Source: Heligmosomoides polygyrus polygyrus (Eukaryota; Nematoda; Chromadorea; Rhabditida; Heligmosomidae). From it: DNA of 64,000 bases. Shown piece after piece: positions 45,008 to 56,203 of this stretch. The DNA lies in contig OX377205.1 in NCBI GenBank assembly GCA_947396885.1, positions 24,105,407-24,169,406 of the forward strand. Direction: 5' to 3'. The notes under the pieces are model-generated. The model was not told where the DNA came from and ran no database searches. It worked only from the letters and a program-made list of their open reading frames with translations. Numbering within the stretch: position 1 is the first letter of the stretch; each line of letters starts with the position of its first letter. A program made the translations under genes and the position numbers.

Positions 45008-45712
45008 CAGGGTGTCCTAAAAAATTCAGGTACTATTTGAAAGGTTCTAACCTTGCTACTGTTGAAGCACCTAAAGATGTTTGAAAGCACAGTGTAACGA
45101 CGTTTTTTTGGCGTGCAGGTAGTCAAAATTGAGCCATGCACCCGTCTGAAACGTTGCATTTCAGACTCGACTGATTGTGCATGGGCTGAATGCTTTTTAC
45201 AGCCTTGTTACTATTTGGCCAGATTAGTCTGTGCTCGTGAAAAGCACGAGACATGCGAGTTTATTGATTTCAGAATTTAAATGTGAGCAGGAACCCCATT
45301 TTCCTAGACGGATTCTGTGGACTGACGAAGCGACATTCAAGCTGAATAGAGAGATCAATCGGCATAATTGCAGCTACTGGGCGAGAAAACGTTAAAAGAA
45401 GCACGGCGTGGATTAGTCTGACCAAGTAGTAACAGTAACAAGACTGTAACAAGCATTCAGCCCATGCACAATCAATCAAGTCTGAATTGCAAGGTTTCAG
45501 GAGGAGGCATGGCGCAAAGTCGCCAGCTTGACGTTGTATCGGGTGGTATGGTGCAATCTTGACTATTTGCATGCTATAGAAATCTTTTTACCCTGTGCAT
45601 TCATAAATTTTATTTAAAAATCTCAAACATCTTTAAAAGCTTCGCTAGTAGCAATGTTAGACCCTCTCTAGTAATACCTACATTTTTAGAATACCTACAT
45701 TTTTGGAATACT
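45008..45712. mobile_element. Smaller related Tc1-like element nested inside
   Basis: The ends CAGGGTGTCCTAAAAAATTC and (inverted) GAATACTCTTT-side sequence pair, and the arms continue with TTCTAACCTTGCTACTG against AGCAATGTTAGACCC. The interior carries a transposase remnant on the plus strand, [20 protein letters not shown] then [10 protein letters not shown], the first-catalytic-Asp region (TDEA) of an IS630-Tc1 type enzyme. Inner subterminal sequence ACTCGACTGATTGTGCATGG resembles the outer element, so the two are related. Confidence 0.6.
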
Positions 45713-46364
45713 CTTTATTTTTCGCAAGCCATAGTGTGTTGGTTAGGATTTAAATTATAAAAGAAGCACAAATCAATTGATACGGCCACTTTGTGAAGAA
45801 ATTATAACAAGTATTTAGGCGAAACACTATCAATCAAGTTTAAAATGGAAAATATCGGGTGAGTGCATGGCGCATTCCATGCCGCTTATATGTCAGAAAT
45901 TTTCTATTTTCTTAAGATTTTATATGAGCTGTTGGCTTCTTCAGTTCCTTTACTGTGGGCAAAGTGTCACCTTTCAAACAGTGTGTACATATTTTTGAGA
46001 CACCCTTTACGTGAACATCGGGAGAATTCGCAAGGAACCCTCGTGTGGAACTGTTTCTCTTACCCCGTACCTTTTTTCAGAAATGACATCACATTGGCAG
46101 AGAATACTCCTAGATGTTACCATGGCGTGCAGCTGCATGATGTGGGTGAAATCGAGTGGTTTCTGCTCATCGATATTAAAGGCTTACAAGTCTCGTCTGA
46201 CTCGTAGTTACAGAATACAGCTGCGACGTGCGCAGAAGCGTGGGCAGTGAAAAACACTTGAGAAAGAGCTCCGGATTTAGCGGCGACTACTTCCGGTATC
46301 ACGGAGAAAAAATCACTTCCAACTGCTTCTTGCATTGTAAAAATGTGCACTAGTAAAAGTTATT

Positions 46365-46885
46365 GATAAAGGATAAAGGATAAAGGCACATGATGAATCC
46401 GTCCCTCTGGGATGGGCCACGCGTTCTACTTCTACGGGATGTCGTGGAGGCGATTTTGATAACCATTTGGCCAGTTGCTGACCGGCTGGCCACCCTGACT
46501 TGGGGTGGCCAGCCGGTCAGCAACTAAATGCTTCATTTTTTCCAAACCCATTTTTTCCAGACACGATTACGATTTCACCGGCCCAAAATGATAAAAGGCG
46601 ATCTATCCTTGTCGGAGGGGAGGGGGAGCAAGCGGTCTTTCACCTCTCCTATCCTTTATTTCAACTTGTCCCAGAGCTTCAGCTACTGGCCAGTGATACG
46701 ATCGCACTTATGCGAACCCAAAGAATGTGGTTTCTTGTCGCAGGATGCTGGACGGGGCTGTCACCTTAGGGATGCCCCCTACTGACTGGAATCGACACAG
46801 GAAGGCCAAATAGGACTTGGCAGGGAACCGGAACCAAGAACTTGGTATGCCACAGTCGCCGTCTCCTTCGACTGTGCTAATGCGC
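46365..46885 (-). repeat. SINE copy with a 23-bp perfect hairpin and an internal insertion
   Basis: The tail GATAAAGGATAAAGGATAAA (46363-46388) leads into the 3' part GGGATGTCGTGGAGGCGATT. 46473-46495 and 46503-46525 are exact reverse complements around a 7-base loop (TGACTTG). The 5' part with B-box and A-box resumes at about 46795-46885 (GGGAACCGGAACCAAGAAC), after roughly 200 bases of foreign sequence containing GAGGGGAGGGGGAGCAAG. Confidence 0.65.
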
Positions 46886-47324
46886 GCCGAAAGCTGCCGA
46901 TACATAGATAAAAGAAAACGAACTCTCTTAGGCAGGGAGTTCCAAGAAAAAAGGTATTGCTTGTTGTTTGGGTCGTGATGATCTCGTTATGCTTACTGCG
47001 ATTCACTACTAGCTGCTTAAAAAACTCCAAACCATCCTGGCAGCCATGTAAATATAATGTTGCTCACAATGTTCGGCAACGATTACTTAAATCTCATTAA
47101 CTGGTCGGGATGATGCACACGGGTGAGCCTATTTTTTAAGACCGGTATATGCCCCGATGATAGTTTCATATCGTTTAGTTTCTTTTTTCAGCGCTGAATG
47201 CAGCGCTTACTGAGGAGACGAAGGTTTTAAAAAGTTAACGAAACCTTCAGCATGTGATTGAGAACAAAAGAAGGTTGAAAACATCTCCAACGTTTGCATA
47301 CAAACTTACTGTAGTATAACACCC
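46886..47324. other. Intergenic, nothing recognised
   Basis: No coding frame, repeat end or RNA gene identified. Confidence 0.35.
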
Positions 47325-47600
47325 TTTGGACACGTGGGAGCTCCGCCGGAGGAGGCACGCACCCTGGAATCAGGCTCTTGGTTCGGGTTTCCTACCCGGG
47401 CCAAGCACTCCTTCTATCCTTGCGGGATCGTTGGATTGGTACCAGACTTGTCTGGAGGGGATGAAACACTGACTTCTCTATCGGCTGGCCATGTTTGTTG
47501 GCCTAACAATGACCTCAAGTTATTTTATAGGCCTAACATGCATTCAAGTTTTCTTCAGGACAAGAATGCGTGACGCATCCCAAAAGGGATTGTCTAAACC
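47325..47600 (+). repeat. SINE copy
   Basis: GGGAGCTCCGCCGGAGGAGG, TTGGTTCGGGTTTCC (B-box-like), GGTACCAGACTTGTCTGG, then a locally duplicated GGCCTAAC segment and GTGACGCATCCCAAAAGGG with a CCCTTATCCCTGTCC tail. Confidence 0.7.
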
Positions 47601-47604
47601 ACCC

Positions 47605-48383
47605 CTTATCCCTGTCCTTATAAAGTTTTTTCGAAGTTTTACCAAGACATTTAATGCAGTAGCTTTCTAAGATGCTTTACAATTATATTTCTCTTTCGAA
47701 CGTTGCTGGCGATCTTCAGAATTTTCTGGTCAGAACATCAGGTGAGACGTTTTTGAAAAATGTTCCAAAGCATATTTCCGAGAAAGCGCCACTACGGGTT
47801 TCGGGACTTGACGTTTGCTCACAATAAACACTATCTTTCAAGCATCACGTTGCCAGCCATCGCTGTAGATTTTACTTACTTCTCTTACTTTTGGTGGAGC
47901 CATTTCGAATGCTTTTCGGTCTATACAATGACTTGCGGTGGCTAGCTGATATGGAAGTCACTGAGCTTTAAGGACAGTAAATTAACAATTAACATTTAAC
48001 AGTTGTGTCCCCACATGGTGAAGCAGTGTCATAGTTCTACAAAAAAATTGCTGTAAGTTTGACCTCGATTATTTAGCCTTGTGCCTTTATAGGTAACGCG
48101 GCTCAAAAATAAAAGGCGAATGAAGTGGTCGAAAATTGGATAAGGCGCTCGCGCAAGGGTGAAGAACTGTCGGTTTATTCTTAAAGGTAGGAGGATCGTC
48201 CCCATTATGCCAATCAAGTCAACTGCTACCGCTTTGGACTTTGGAATTAGGCGGCCTCATATGTCATCATCACAAGGTTTCCGAGAGAAAATGAAACCTC
48301 TCCCTCACGCATAGAATTGACCGTTGTTGAACTATCGCTCGTGTGCGAACAAGACATTCTGCGAGAAAGCCACGGGGGTTGAG
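47605..48383. other. Intergenic, nothing recognised
   Basis: Short frames without domain. The promoter of the tentative plus-strand gene at 48384 would lie at its right end. Confidence 0.35.
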
Positions 48384-49185
48384 ATGCAGGCAGAGCACGC
48401 TCTGAGGAAATTCCATAATCTAGCAGTGCAATACTCTTTGCCGAAGAGCTTAGAAGTCGATTTTAGTTCATGTTCTTTGGACGTTTTAGGTAAGTGTTTA
48501 ATGATTCTCGAATAAACTGGTCTCACAAGGCCAATCTACCAAATAGGTTTTTTGCTGGCTAGGGCGCGGTGCTCAACCTACCATAAAAGTCGCCCTCCTC
48601 CACGATACACTACATCTAAGCGGTTAAAAACATAAATAAGGATAAGGATGAAGGACGGCGTTACTCAATCACTATTGGGATGCGCAACGCATCCTACTTC
48701 TCGGGATGTCGTGGAGGCGATATGAATGCGTATTTGGCCATTCAATGACTTGCGTTGGCCAGTCGATGAAAAAGTCAGCGCTTTATCCTTCCCAGACACG
48801 TCTGGTACCACTTCACCGACCCCGGAAGGATGGAAGGCTTGGTTGGCCTGGGCGGAAAAACCGAACCAGGAACTTAGTATTGGAGTCGGGTTAACACCAC
48901 AGCCAGCATCTCCTTCAACTGCGCTACACGCTCCCATAGAGAATAAAAAATATCGTTTGGTAATCAGGCTTGTCCGATGTGCGCCACGTAGTTGGCTTCT
49001 GCTGGAGATAGTTGACACTTTTCGATCGCGAACTTTGCATGCCCAACAATTTCTTCTCTCAGGAATTAGATGCTTTTTTTGACCGATCCGTAGGAATTCC
49101 AAAAAGGTTGGAGCAAGCAAAGCGAATTTCAGATGGAATCATAATGAGGCCCTCACCAAATGTATTAATAAATAAAACGCAATAG
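48384..49185 (+). CDS. Tentative two-exon gene, unknown, with a SINE in its intron
   Basis: Exon 48384-48489 starts at ATG (MQAEHALRKFHNLAVQYSLP) and ends at a strong donor (TTTTAG/GTAAGTG, phase 1). A second coding-like exon follows the acceptor CTTCTCTCAG at 49062 and reads ELDAFFDRSVGIPKRLEQAK, RISDGIIMRPSPNV to a TAG at 49183-49185. The phases agree only if the second AG, six bases later (exon from 49070), is used, giving VL-D-AFFDRS; otherwise an exon is missing. The intron holds a minus-strand SINE. AATAAA lies in the last codons. No domain recognised. This could be part of a longer gene extending left. Confidence 0.4.
48636..48940 (-). repeat. SINE copy, well preserved
   Basis: The tail AATAAGGATAAGGATGAAGG leads into GGGATGCGCAACGCATCCTA, GGGATGTCGTGGAGGCGATA, CCCAGACACGTCTGGTACCA and AAACCGAACCAGGAAC. 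Full length, within the intron of the tentative gene 48384-49185. Confidence 0.75.
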
Positions 49186-49944
49186 ATACAACAAGTTTTA
49201 TATAGTATAAGCAAAATACCAGTGAAGAGGAGAAACAAACAGTGACAAATTTGGTATGGAAGAAATGGAATGTGGATGAAAGATTCTAGGCCTCCCTGAA
49301 TCTTAGGGGGAGAATAGGAAGAGACCAGAGAATGAAGTGCTCCGAGCACAAAAGGGCCGCGCAAGATTACAACTGCTGATCTGGAAGACTGTATTGGTCG
49401 GACTGGGCGACGTCATCCATCCTTGGCGGAGACAAGCTGCTGCTCCTCAAGTGGCGCTAACATGATTAACCGTCTACCGTAGCCGCTGACGTGCGGCTCG
49501 CTTTGTAGCCGCCAGGTCAGGCTCGGCCCTTGACCATATGCATGACGCGGACGGGCGCATGGAGCGCTGGCCGCTCGAGGGTCAAGTTATGATTTACGGG
49601 CCGGATTAATGAGCGAAATCTGATACTCGCACAGCGCAGCAGCCGGCTTGGCTCGGCTGATCCCATAACAATACGACGATGACGAGATGATCCGCGTTTA
49701 CGATGGCCGAGGCGTGTGCCAGAGCGGCTGGTCCTTTGACGGGAAATTCGGAGCGCCACCAAATTCTGTTAGCGATATTGAGAAGCAGTGTTATATGGTG
49801 TCTCGAGTACAGCACAATATTTATTTGTTTATCACACGACTATGTTAGTGGGCTAGATTGGAATAGAAATACAACACAATGTAATATACCGTCAACAATA
49901 TTTGCTAGCAGCTGCTTAGTATTGAAGGTGAGATAAGAATTAGG
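49186..49944. other. Intergenic, GC-richer stretch
   Basis: 49380-49760 is noticeably richer in G and C than its surroundings and contains overlapping minus frames (49517-49762, 49606-49815) with no domain. Nothing recognised. Confidence 0.35.
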
Positions 49945-50205
49945 GGCGCGTATGCAGCCTGAGGAGGCGCCGATTGTCGCCTGCATCCGATACCAGGTTC
50001 CTGGTTCGGATTTCCCGCCCAGGCCAGCCAAGCTTTCCATCCCTCCGGGGTCAGTGAATTGGTACCAGACTTGGAAGGATAAAGCACTGACTTGTTCATC
50101 GGCTAGCCACTGCAAGTCATTATATGCCCAAATACGCATTCAAATCGCCTTCACGACATCCCGTAGAAGTAGAATGCGTGGCGCATCCCAATAGGGATAA
50201 GAAGG
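49945..50205 (+). repeat. SINE copy
   Basis: GCGCGTATGCAGCCTGAGG at the start, then TACCAGGTTCCTGGTTCGGA (B-box), CCATCCCTCCGGGGTCAGTG, GTACCAGACTTGG with a five-base deletion relative to other copies, and GACATCCCGTAGAAGTAGAA. Tail short. Confidence 0.75.
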
Positions 50206-50577
50206 TTTATGCACACGGAGGAATTTTTTGAAAGCGTTAGCGTAACATGACTCGAAATAGAGATGTTGGAGGAAAGTTCTGGGTTTTTCTTTTTATCTGA
50301 AAAATTTATATGTTGGGCCACGATCACAACAAAATATACTTAAAAATTCTCGAATCACTGCCTAGAAGGACAAATACATTCTCTATGAGGTACATATTTA
50401 TTCATTTATTTATCGCGACTACTATGGCGACAGCCACATGAGACACGATCCAACAACAAGCACTACTTCAAATCAGCGGGAACAATAAACATACATTTAG
50501 AAGATATGAGAGTTTCCTCTTGAGAGATTTAAAGTTCTTCGGAGAGGGTGTAAATTACAGTATTGGACATGCGTGCC

Positions 50578-51218
50578 CCGTTCAACCAGCATAGCGGCGC
50601 GGAAGATGATGAGCAGCGCAAAAGCGCGCCGGAAAGCGCCGTTTCCCGCTCGCCACGCGCCGCGTCTGGGGCAAATCGCGTTAGTGCGCGGCATCCTCAA
50701 CTTTTGGGACCGGATTCATCAACGTCTTACAGAGATTTGACAGAGAAATTACAGCGGAAAATCCTGACAACGCCAACATTTCACTTTATCGCTTGTCGAT
50801 AAGCCGCGTTAATTCGCGTTTTTTTCTCTCAAGAGTTTCCGCTGTAAATTCCTTGTCAAATCTCTGTACCTCGTTGATGAATCCGGCCTCTGGACGTTAG
50901 GCTGATGGGAGGAGTCCATCCACGCGTTTGGACGAGCACGGCCTACTATTTTGGGACTAACAACTAACCCAGCGAGCTAACAGCCTAAAAATGTGTAGGC
51001 GAGCAGAACACTTAGGGCACTTTACACTGACATGCCTATAACTCCCCAGCTATATATACTGCCTTAAGCACAGCTGCCATATTAGAGAGTCGGACTTGTT
51101 GAGGATGCCGCGCCCTAGCGCGATTTGCCTCAGAAGTGACGCGTGGCGGGCGGAAAACGGCGCTTTTATGCCGCTCTTCATGTTTCGCACCGCTTGAACT
51201 GGTTGGACGGTGCGGAAT
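50578..51218. repeat. GC-rich foldback element interrupted by a MITE
   Basis: The left arm (50578-50703: CCGTTCAACCAGCATAGCGG to GTGCGCGGCATCCTCAACTT) pairs with the right arm (51098-51218: GTTGAGGATGCCGCGCCCTA to GCTTGAACTGGTTGG). The arms contain GAAAGCGCCGTTTCCCGCTC and its inverted partner. MITE copy D is inserted next to the left arm. Confidence 0.65.
50706..50890. mobile_element. Foldback MITE, CCGGATTCATCAACG family, copy D
   Basis: GGGACCGGATTCATCAACGT at the left and CGTTGATGAATCCGGCC at the right. Inner TACAGAGATTTGACA and TGTCAAATCTCTGTA also pair, as do ATTTACAGCGG-like segments. Nested within the GC-rich foldback. Confidence 0.75.
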
Positions 51219-52130
51219 GTCCGGTACTGTACTTTTTAATACTAAATAAATTTATCCGCCTGGACGGTTAAAAAGTGTACCATAACTCCTGATCTCGACT
51301 TGGGGTACATGCGAGCAATGAGCTGGTAAAATTTCATTGATCTTGCCGTACCTGCCCAGATAAAATTTGACTACCAGGTACGCCACACCCATTTCGTCAG
51401 CATAAAGCATTTCTCATGAGCAGAACGAGAAATCTATTGCTGATTTCCACTCTAGGGATTCGAGAATGGAAGAACATATTGTACTACAACACAAGTTTTC
51501 TGCTATAACTACTGTCTTAAATGCGTGTAATCTCTTGAACATTCTGCTCCCTTTGTGGTGAAGACAAGGTACGTTGTTTCGAATAAGGTCTCTTAAATTT
51601 GTTTTATTCGCAGTACAAAGTTCTTTAATCATTTTTTGGTACGTTCTGTTCATAGATTTTCTGCAGCTTTCTCTATAACAGTCTGAAAATTCTTCTTAAG
51701 CAGACTAACAAATATAATGCGTATCTTCGTCTCAGGAATTCGAGGTTTAGTTTGCTTTTACAACGAGAACCTCGAAACCGAAGGAAACATGGCCTAAATT
51801 GATCAGTCGTTCTTTTTTGATAAGTCATCTTCTACCATGACTTTCTAGAAGTTCCATAGGTCGCCAACAGCTGTTATATGCATTGCGTTCTAGGGGGATA
51901 CCATCCCCGAGCCTAAGGTTCCTTGCCGCTTCCGAACAAGGGATATTTCCTTCGAAGACCCTGTCACTCTCTGCAGGCCCTACCACTATAGCCGACATTA
52001 CTCTACGAAATTTCTTGGAAGAAAAGCCCCCTCGGCACCTCTCTTCGACTAGAAGACCATAGCCAACCATCTTTACGATATTGACTGCTGAAAAATTCCT
52101 TCGAGTTTTATGGAAAAAAAGATCGCGTGA
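51219..52130. other. Intergenic, nothing recognised
   Basis: Short minus frames (51414-51653, 51825-52070) without domain or splice context. Confidence 0.35.
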
Positions 52131-52551
52131 TTAAAACAAAGCGTCAAGGATCAGTGTCTGTGAACCGTTGCTTGTCTGCCCACACAGAAGAGTACTGTCA
52201 AATACGTTGTTCCCCATAACAAGAAACCTCTGACCATTGGCAAGAGAGTACAGTCGAGTAAAAATAGCGATGTCTTGGAAGAAGGAATGGCGCAATCTCT
52301 TTTTCGACACTGAAATATGGCCGCCTTCCTGCTTTTTGAAACAAGCTTTCAACCGCTAATTTTCCTCAAAAATAAAAATTTCACAAAAAAATAAAAATTT
52401 CAAACAATGTGCTCACTTATGGGACAGTTCAATTAAAACTTCAAATGATGTTTTACTAAAAATTCCCTTGAGCGAAAAGCTATTCTAGCCTCTTAAGAGA
52501 GTCTATAGTTTAATGTAAAAGTCATTTCAATTTGGTAGTGTTCGCTCTGAT

Positions 52552-55500
52552 GGTGGCGACGTCCGTTCCTCCACGTGGTGCCACTGGAAACTACTCGCTC
52601 TGCGAGTTAAGCCGAACACGGACACTCGATTGCAGGCGACAGGCCCTTGTGACAGGCCGGCCTACGAAGACCCATGTCACATCACATGGTTGATGACGTT
52701 ACATGAGTATCGAGATAGTGCTACGGCGTCCGCGGGAGCCGACGCGCACTCGCAGAGCCCGGCGAGTGTGAGAAGTATGCGAGGGTCCCTGATGCGAGGA
52801 CGGCATCGGGGGGCAACTGAGCTAGTCCGAAAGTCCCGTAACGTAAGCAGGACCCGCGTGACAACGCTGAATGTGGGTACGTTGACGGGCCGCTCGTGCG
52901 AGTTGGTTGAAGCATGGAGCGTAGAAGAGTTGATTTCTGTGCGGTGCAAGAGACGAGGTGGTCCTGCCGCAAGTCAAGGGACATAGGACGTGGCTTCAAG
53001 GCCGTTCTATGTGGAAGTCCCAGGACCACCAGTGGTGTCGGAATAATTGTCTCCGAACGATTTCGTGACTCGATTGTAAGCGTCGAGCGCTTTGACGATC
53101 GATTGATGAAGATCGTTGTCGCCGCGAAGGAGCGACTCTATCGCTTCTTCTCTGCGTATGCTCCGCAGACTGGCTGCTCGGATCAAGCCAAGGAAGAGTT
53201 TTGGAGCCTGCTTGATGAGAAGACAGCAGAGGTACCGTCGAAAGATGTCATCATAGTTGCTGGTGACCTCAACGGGCACGTCGGCGCGACGAAAGACGGG
53301 TACGGCTGTCATGGTGGGTTCGGTTACGGATCGCGTAACGCAGATGGTGAGCGTATCCTTGAATATGCGGAATCGCACAACCTCACCATAGTGAACACCG
53401 TATTTCGCAAACGCGATTCCCACCTCATCTCGTTCTATAGCGGGAACACCAGGACTCAGATAGACTTTGTCCTTGTGAAGGATCGAGACCGAAGTCTTGT
53501 CACAGACGCGAAGGTCGTGCCGTATGAGACGGTCGCCCCACAGCATCGACCGCTGATCTGTACTTTAAAAATCGCCCCTCCGAGGCTGAAGCAGGTCGAG
53601 CGATGCTGTGCACCAAGAATCAAGTGGTGGCGAATGAACGAGAAGGAAGCAGCTGTGATTTCTCGCGTGCGGTTACCGACAGTGACAACTGTTGACGAAA
53701 CTTGGGAGAAGGCCACCGACGCGATTCGTCACGCTGCACGGTCGGAGCTCGGCATCACGAAGCCTGGACGACGGAAGGTCGACAAGCAGGCCTGGCTGTG
53801 GACAGATGACGTGAAAGCCAAAGTTCGAGAGAAGAAGTTCGAGAGAAGATATCACGTGTTTCTCGGCGAAAAGACAGCCGATAACTGGCGGAAGTACCAA
53901 GAAGCGAAGAAGGCTGCAAAGAATGCCGTGGCTGTTGCAGAAGCCACTCATTATGGAGATGTCAACGAGAAGCTCGAGTCGCGCGATGGTGAGCGGTATC
54001 TGTACCGACTCGCAAAGAATCGCCATCGCCAGACCGAGGACATCGAGAAGTTCTTCGGCATCAATGATGAGAACGGCCGTCTTCTTATGGACCGCAAGAA
54101 GGCATTGAAGCGATGGCGCGATTACTTTGAGGAAATCTCTACAGTAGAATTTCCTCATCCAGCCATCCCCTCAACGGCTCCAACCCACGGCCCCGTTCAG
54201 AAGATTACCGTGGAGGAGATTGAAGCGGCTTTGAAGAAGATGAGGCCAGGCAAAGCGACTGGGCCCGACGACGTGGCAGCAGAACTGTGGAAGTCGAAGT
54301 TTTGGTACCCTGCTGAGTGGTTGGCGAAGTTCTTTAATCAGGTTGTGGCGGAGAAAAAAGTGCCTGAGAGTTGGCGCCAAAGTACGACGATTCCTATTTG
54401 GAAGAAGAAGGGCAGTCCTGCAGACTGCTCCAATTACCGTCCGATTCGCTTGCTTTCGCACAGCATGAAGATCTTTGAGCGAGTTGTCGATGGACGAATT
54501 CGGGACATCGTCCAGCTTTCCAGCAATCAGTGCGGCTTCGTGGCTGGCTGTGGCACCATTGATGCCATACACGCCGCCCGCCTCCTGGTAGAGAAGCATC
54601 GCGAGAAACAGAAGGCAGTGCATATCGCCTTCCTCGACTTGGAGAAGGCCTTTGACCGCGTACCGCGTGAAGTGATATGGTACGCCTTGCGACATCATGG
54701 AGTTCCCGAAGAGCTCATAGAGTGGGTGCGAATTCTCTACTCTTGTCCAAAGAGTCGAGTGCAAGCTGCAGCTGGAACCTCGATGGAGTTCCCCATCTCT
54801 GTCCGGGTACACCAGGGTTCTGCGCTTTCCCCACTCCTCTTTGTTGTCGTCATGGATGCCATCACACGAGATCTTCAGAAGCCCGTCCCTTGGACGTTGC
54901 TTTATGCCGATGACGTGATGCTCGCTAGCGAAGATAAAGGTGAACTCGAGCGAGAGGTGCAAGCTTGGTGTGATCGCTTGGACCGGTTTGGACTCAGATT
55001 GAACGTGAAGAAGACCGAGTGTTTAACGACGGACGTTACCGAGTCCAGCTCCATCAAGGTTAACCGGCATCGAGCTTCCACACACTGCGGTCTTTAAGTA
55101 CCTGGGATCAGCAGTCGCGTCTGACGGCAAACTGATGGTCGAAGTGAATTCACGCGTGAGTGCAGCTTGGTCCAAGTGGCGCTCGTTGACTGGGGTGCTC
55201 TGCGATAGGAAGATACCGGAGCGCTTTAAGTCAAAGATCTACAGGACCGCATTCGAAACGATGCTATTCGGCAGAAGTTCGGTGTCGCGCCGATAACTGA
55301 CAAGATGCGCGAAGCTCGCTTACGATGGTACGGCAACGTTCTGCGTGGAAAGGAAGATAGCGTCCGCAAGATAGGCCTTAAGTTCGAGGTGGTAGGAAAG
55401 CGGCCTAGAGGGCGCCCGAAGCAGCGCTGGGCTGATACGTTACATACGGATTTGAAAGCGGCTGGCGTCCACCCTGATCTAGCGCTGGATCGGGAAAGGT

Positions 55501-55573
55501 GGCGTCGTAACACCAGAAGAGCGGACCACGCGACGATGTGGGACAAACGCTGAAGAAGAAGAAGAAGAAGAAC
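52552..55573 (+). mobile_element. Near full-length RTE-type LINE with perfect 13-bp target duplication
   Basis: The 13-base TGTTCGCTCTGAT occurs at 52539-52551 and 55574-55586 exactly flanking the element. The 5' end has a short untranslated part before the endonuclease. The 3' end is (GAA)n after the stop at 55551. Length 3.0 kb fits the RTE clade. Perfect duplication points to a fairly recent insertion, yet the coding frame is already broken. Confidence 0.9.
52846..55553 (+). pseudogene. RTE polyprotein (endonuclease plus reverse transcriptase), frameshifted
   Basis: The reading starts in one frame (NVSRTRVTTLNVGTLTGRSC, about 52835-52905), shifts near 52912 to the long frame 52914-55097 (727 codons), shifts again near 55065 by one base, and has a deletion near 55250. 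Endonuclease motifs: AVQETRW, IVAGDLNGHVG, NTRTQIDFVLV, PQHRPL. Reverse transcriptase motifs: FLDLEKAFDRVPR, VRVHQGSALSPLLF, LLYADDVMLA (catalytic YADD intact), LRLNVKKTECL. After the second shift FKYLGSAVASDGKL follows; then IYRTA joins almost directly to FGVAPITDKMREAR, so about 40 residues are missing. The C-terminus is RWADTLHTDLKAAG to DHATMWDKR. It replicates by target-primed reverse transcription when intact; this copy cannot make a full protein. Confidence 0.9.
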
Positions 55574-55650
55574 TGTTCGCTCTGATCTCGAAAGCTTAGA
55601 GCAGTGTCTAATTTGATTTTAAAAGTCTCCAATTGGGTGTAAAAAATGTA

Positions 55651-56203
55651 TATTTGATGACCATTCATAGTTGGGTCTTATTTTTGATATGTTCTGTCTT
55701 TTTTATTTCTTTTCACTTGCTATTACCTACGTGCATGACACATCTTTGAACAAATCAATTTAAAAAAGTCTGCACCATGTACCATATGGCTGGGTATTGA
55801 CATAAATATATGGGCCTATATTGACATAAATATATGAGCCCATATTGACATAAATTAGATGCTCCACTATACTATGACTAGTTTCTCAATTCTTTGTCGA
55901 GGACGTTCAACTACAGGTCCAAAAATTTCTAAACAGAAAGGACGTTTGAGAAATTAATTAAAAATTAGTTTTAAAAAGAGTCAGCGATATTTTGATAGAA
56001 TACCTTTTTTCAGAGAGTCAACTGCTGAGTCCCTTTGAAAAAAGCACTGTTTGCCTGTTACACACTTTGTATCTCTTTTGACACAACTATTGCTCTTCAC
56101 TTTTGCTGATCTTTGAGGAGCCAACCTTTGCAGTGTTCTTTGGTCTTCAACTATTTTATACCTTTTTTTGGCTCAATAAATGTTCTATGTTCTATGTTCT
56201 ATG
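55651..56203 (+). repeat. LINE 3' tail and AT-rich sequence
   Basis: 56167-56203 ends in AATGTTCTATGTTCTATG, a short tandem tail like that at 32696-32731, so the 3' untranslated end of a decayed LINE is likely. Upstream, a 30-base block (CATATTGACATAAAT) is repeated three times at 55795-55855. No coding. Confidence 0.4.

Larger units (their letters stand above)
43970..46007. mobile_element. Tc1/mariner-like element with about 220-bp terminal inverted repeats, disrupted by insertions
   Basis: TA at 43968-43969 and 46008-46009 flanks inverted ends: GAGTGTCTCAAAAAATGTAT at the left and the reverse complement ATATTTTTGAGACACCC at the right. Similarity continues inward about 220 bases, including GAATACTTATTATAATTTC on the left and GAAATTATAACAAGTATTT on the right. 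A CR1-like LINE fragment and a related smaller element (45008-45712) occupy the interior. TA duplication places it with Tc1/mariner. Confidence 0.65.
52130..55650 (-). repeat. AT-rich foldback repeat arm split by the RTE insertion
   Basis: The left part 52130-52551 contains GAAACAAGCTTTCAACCGC, CAAACAATGTGCTCACTTAT and other family blocks. The outer terminus resumes at 55587-55650 (CAGTGTCTAATTTGATTTTA, CCAATTGGGTGTAAAAAA). The RTE LINE lies between the two, with the duplicated target. Confidence 0.6.
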
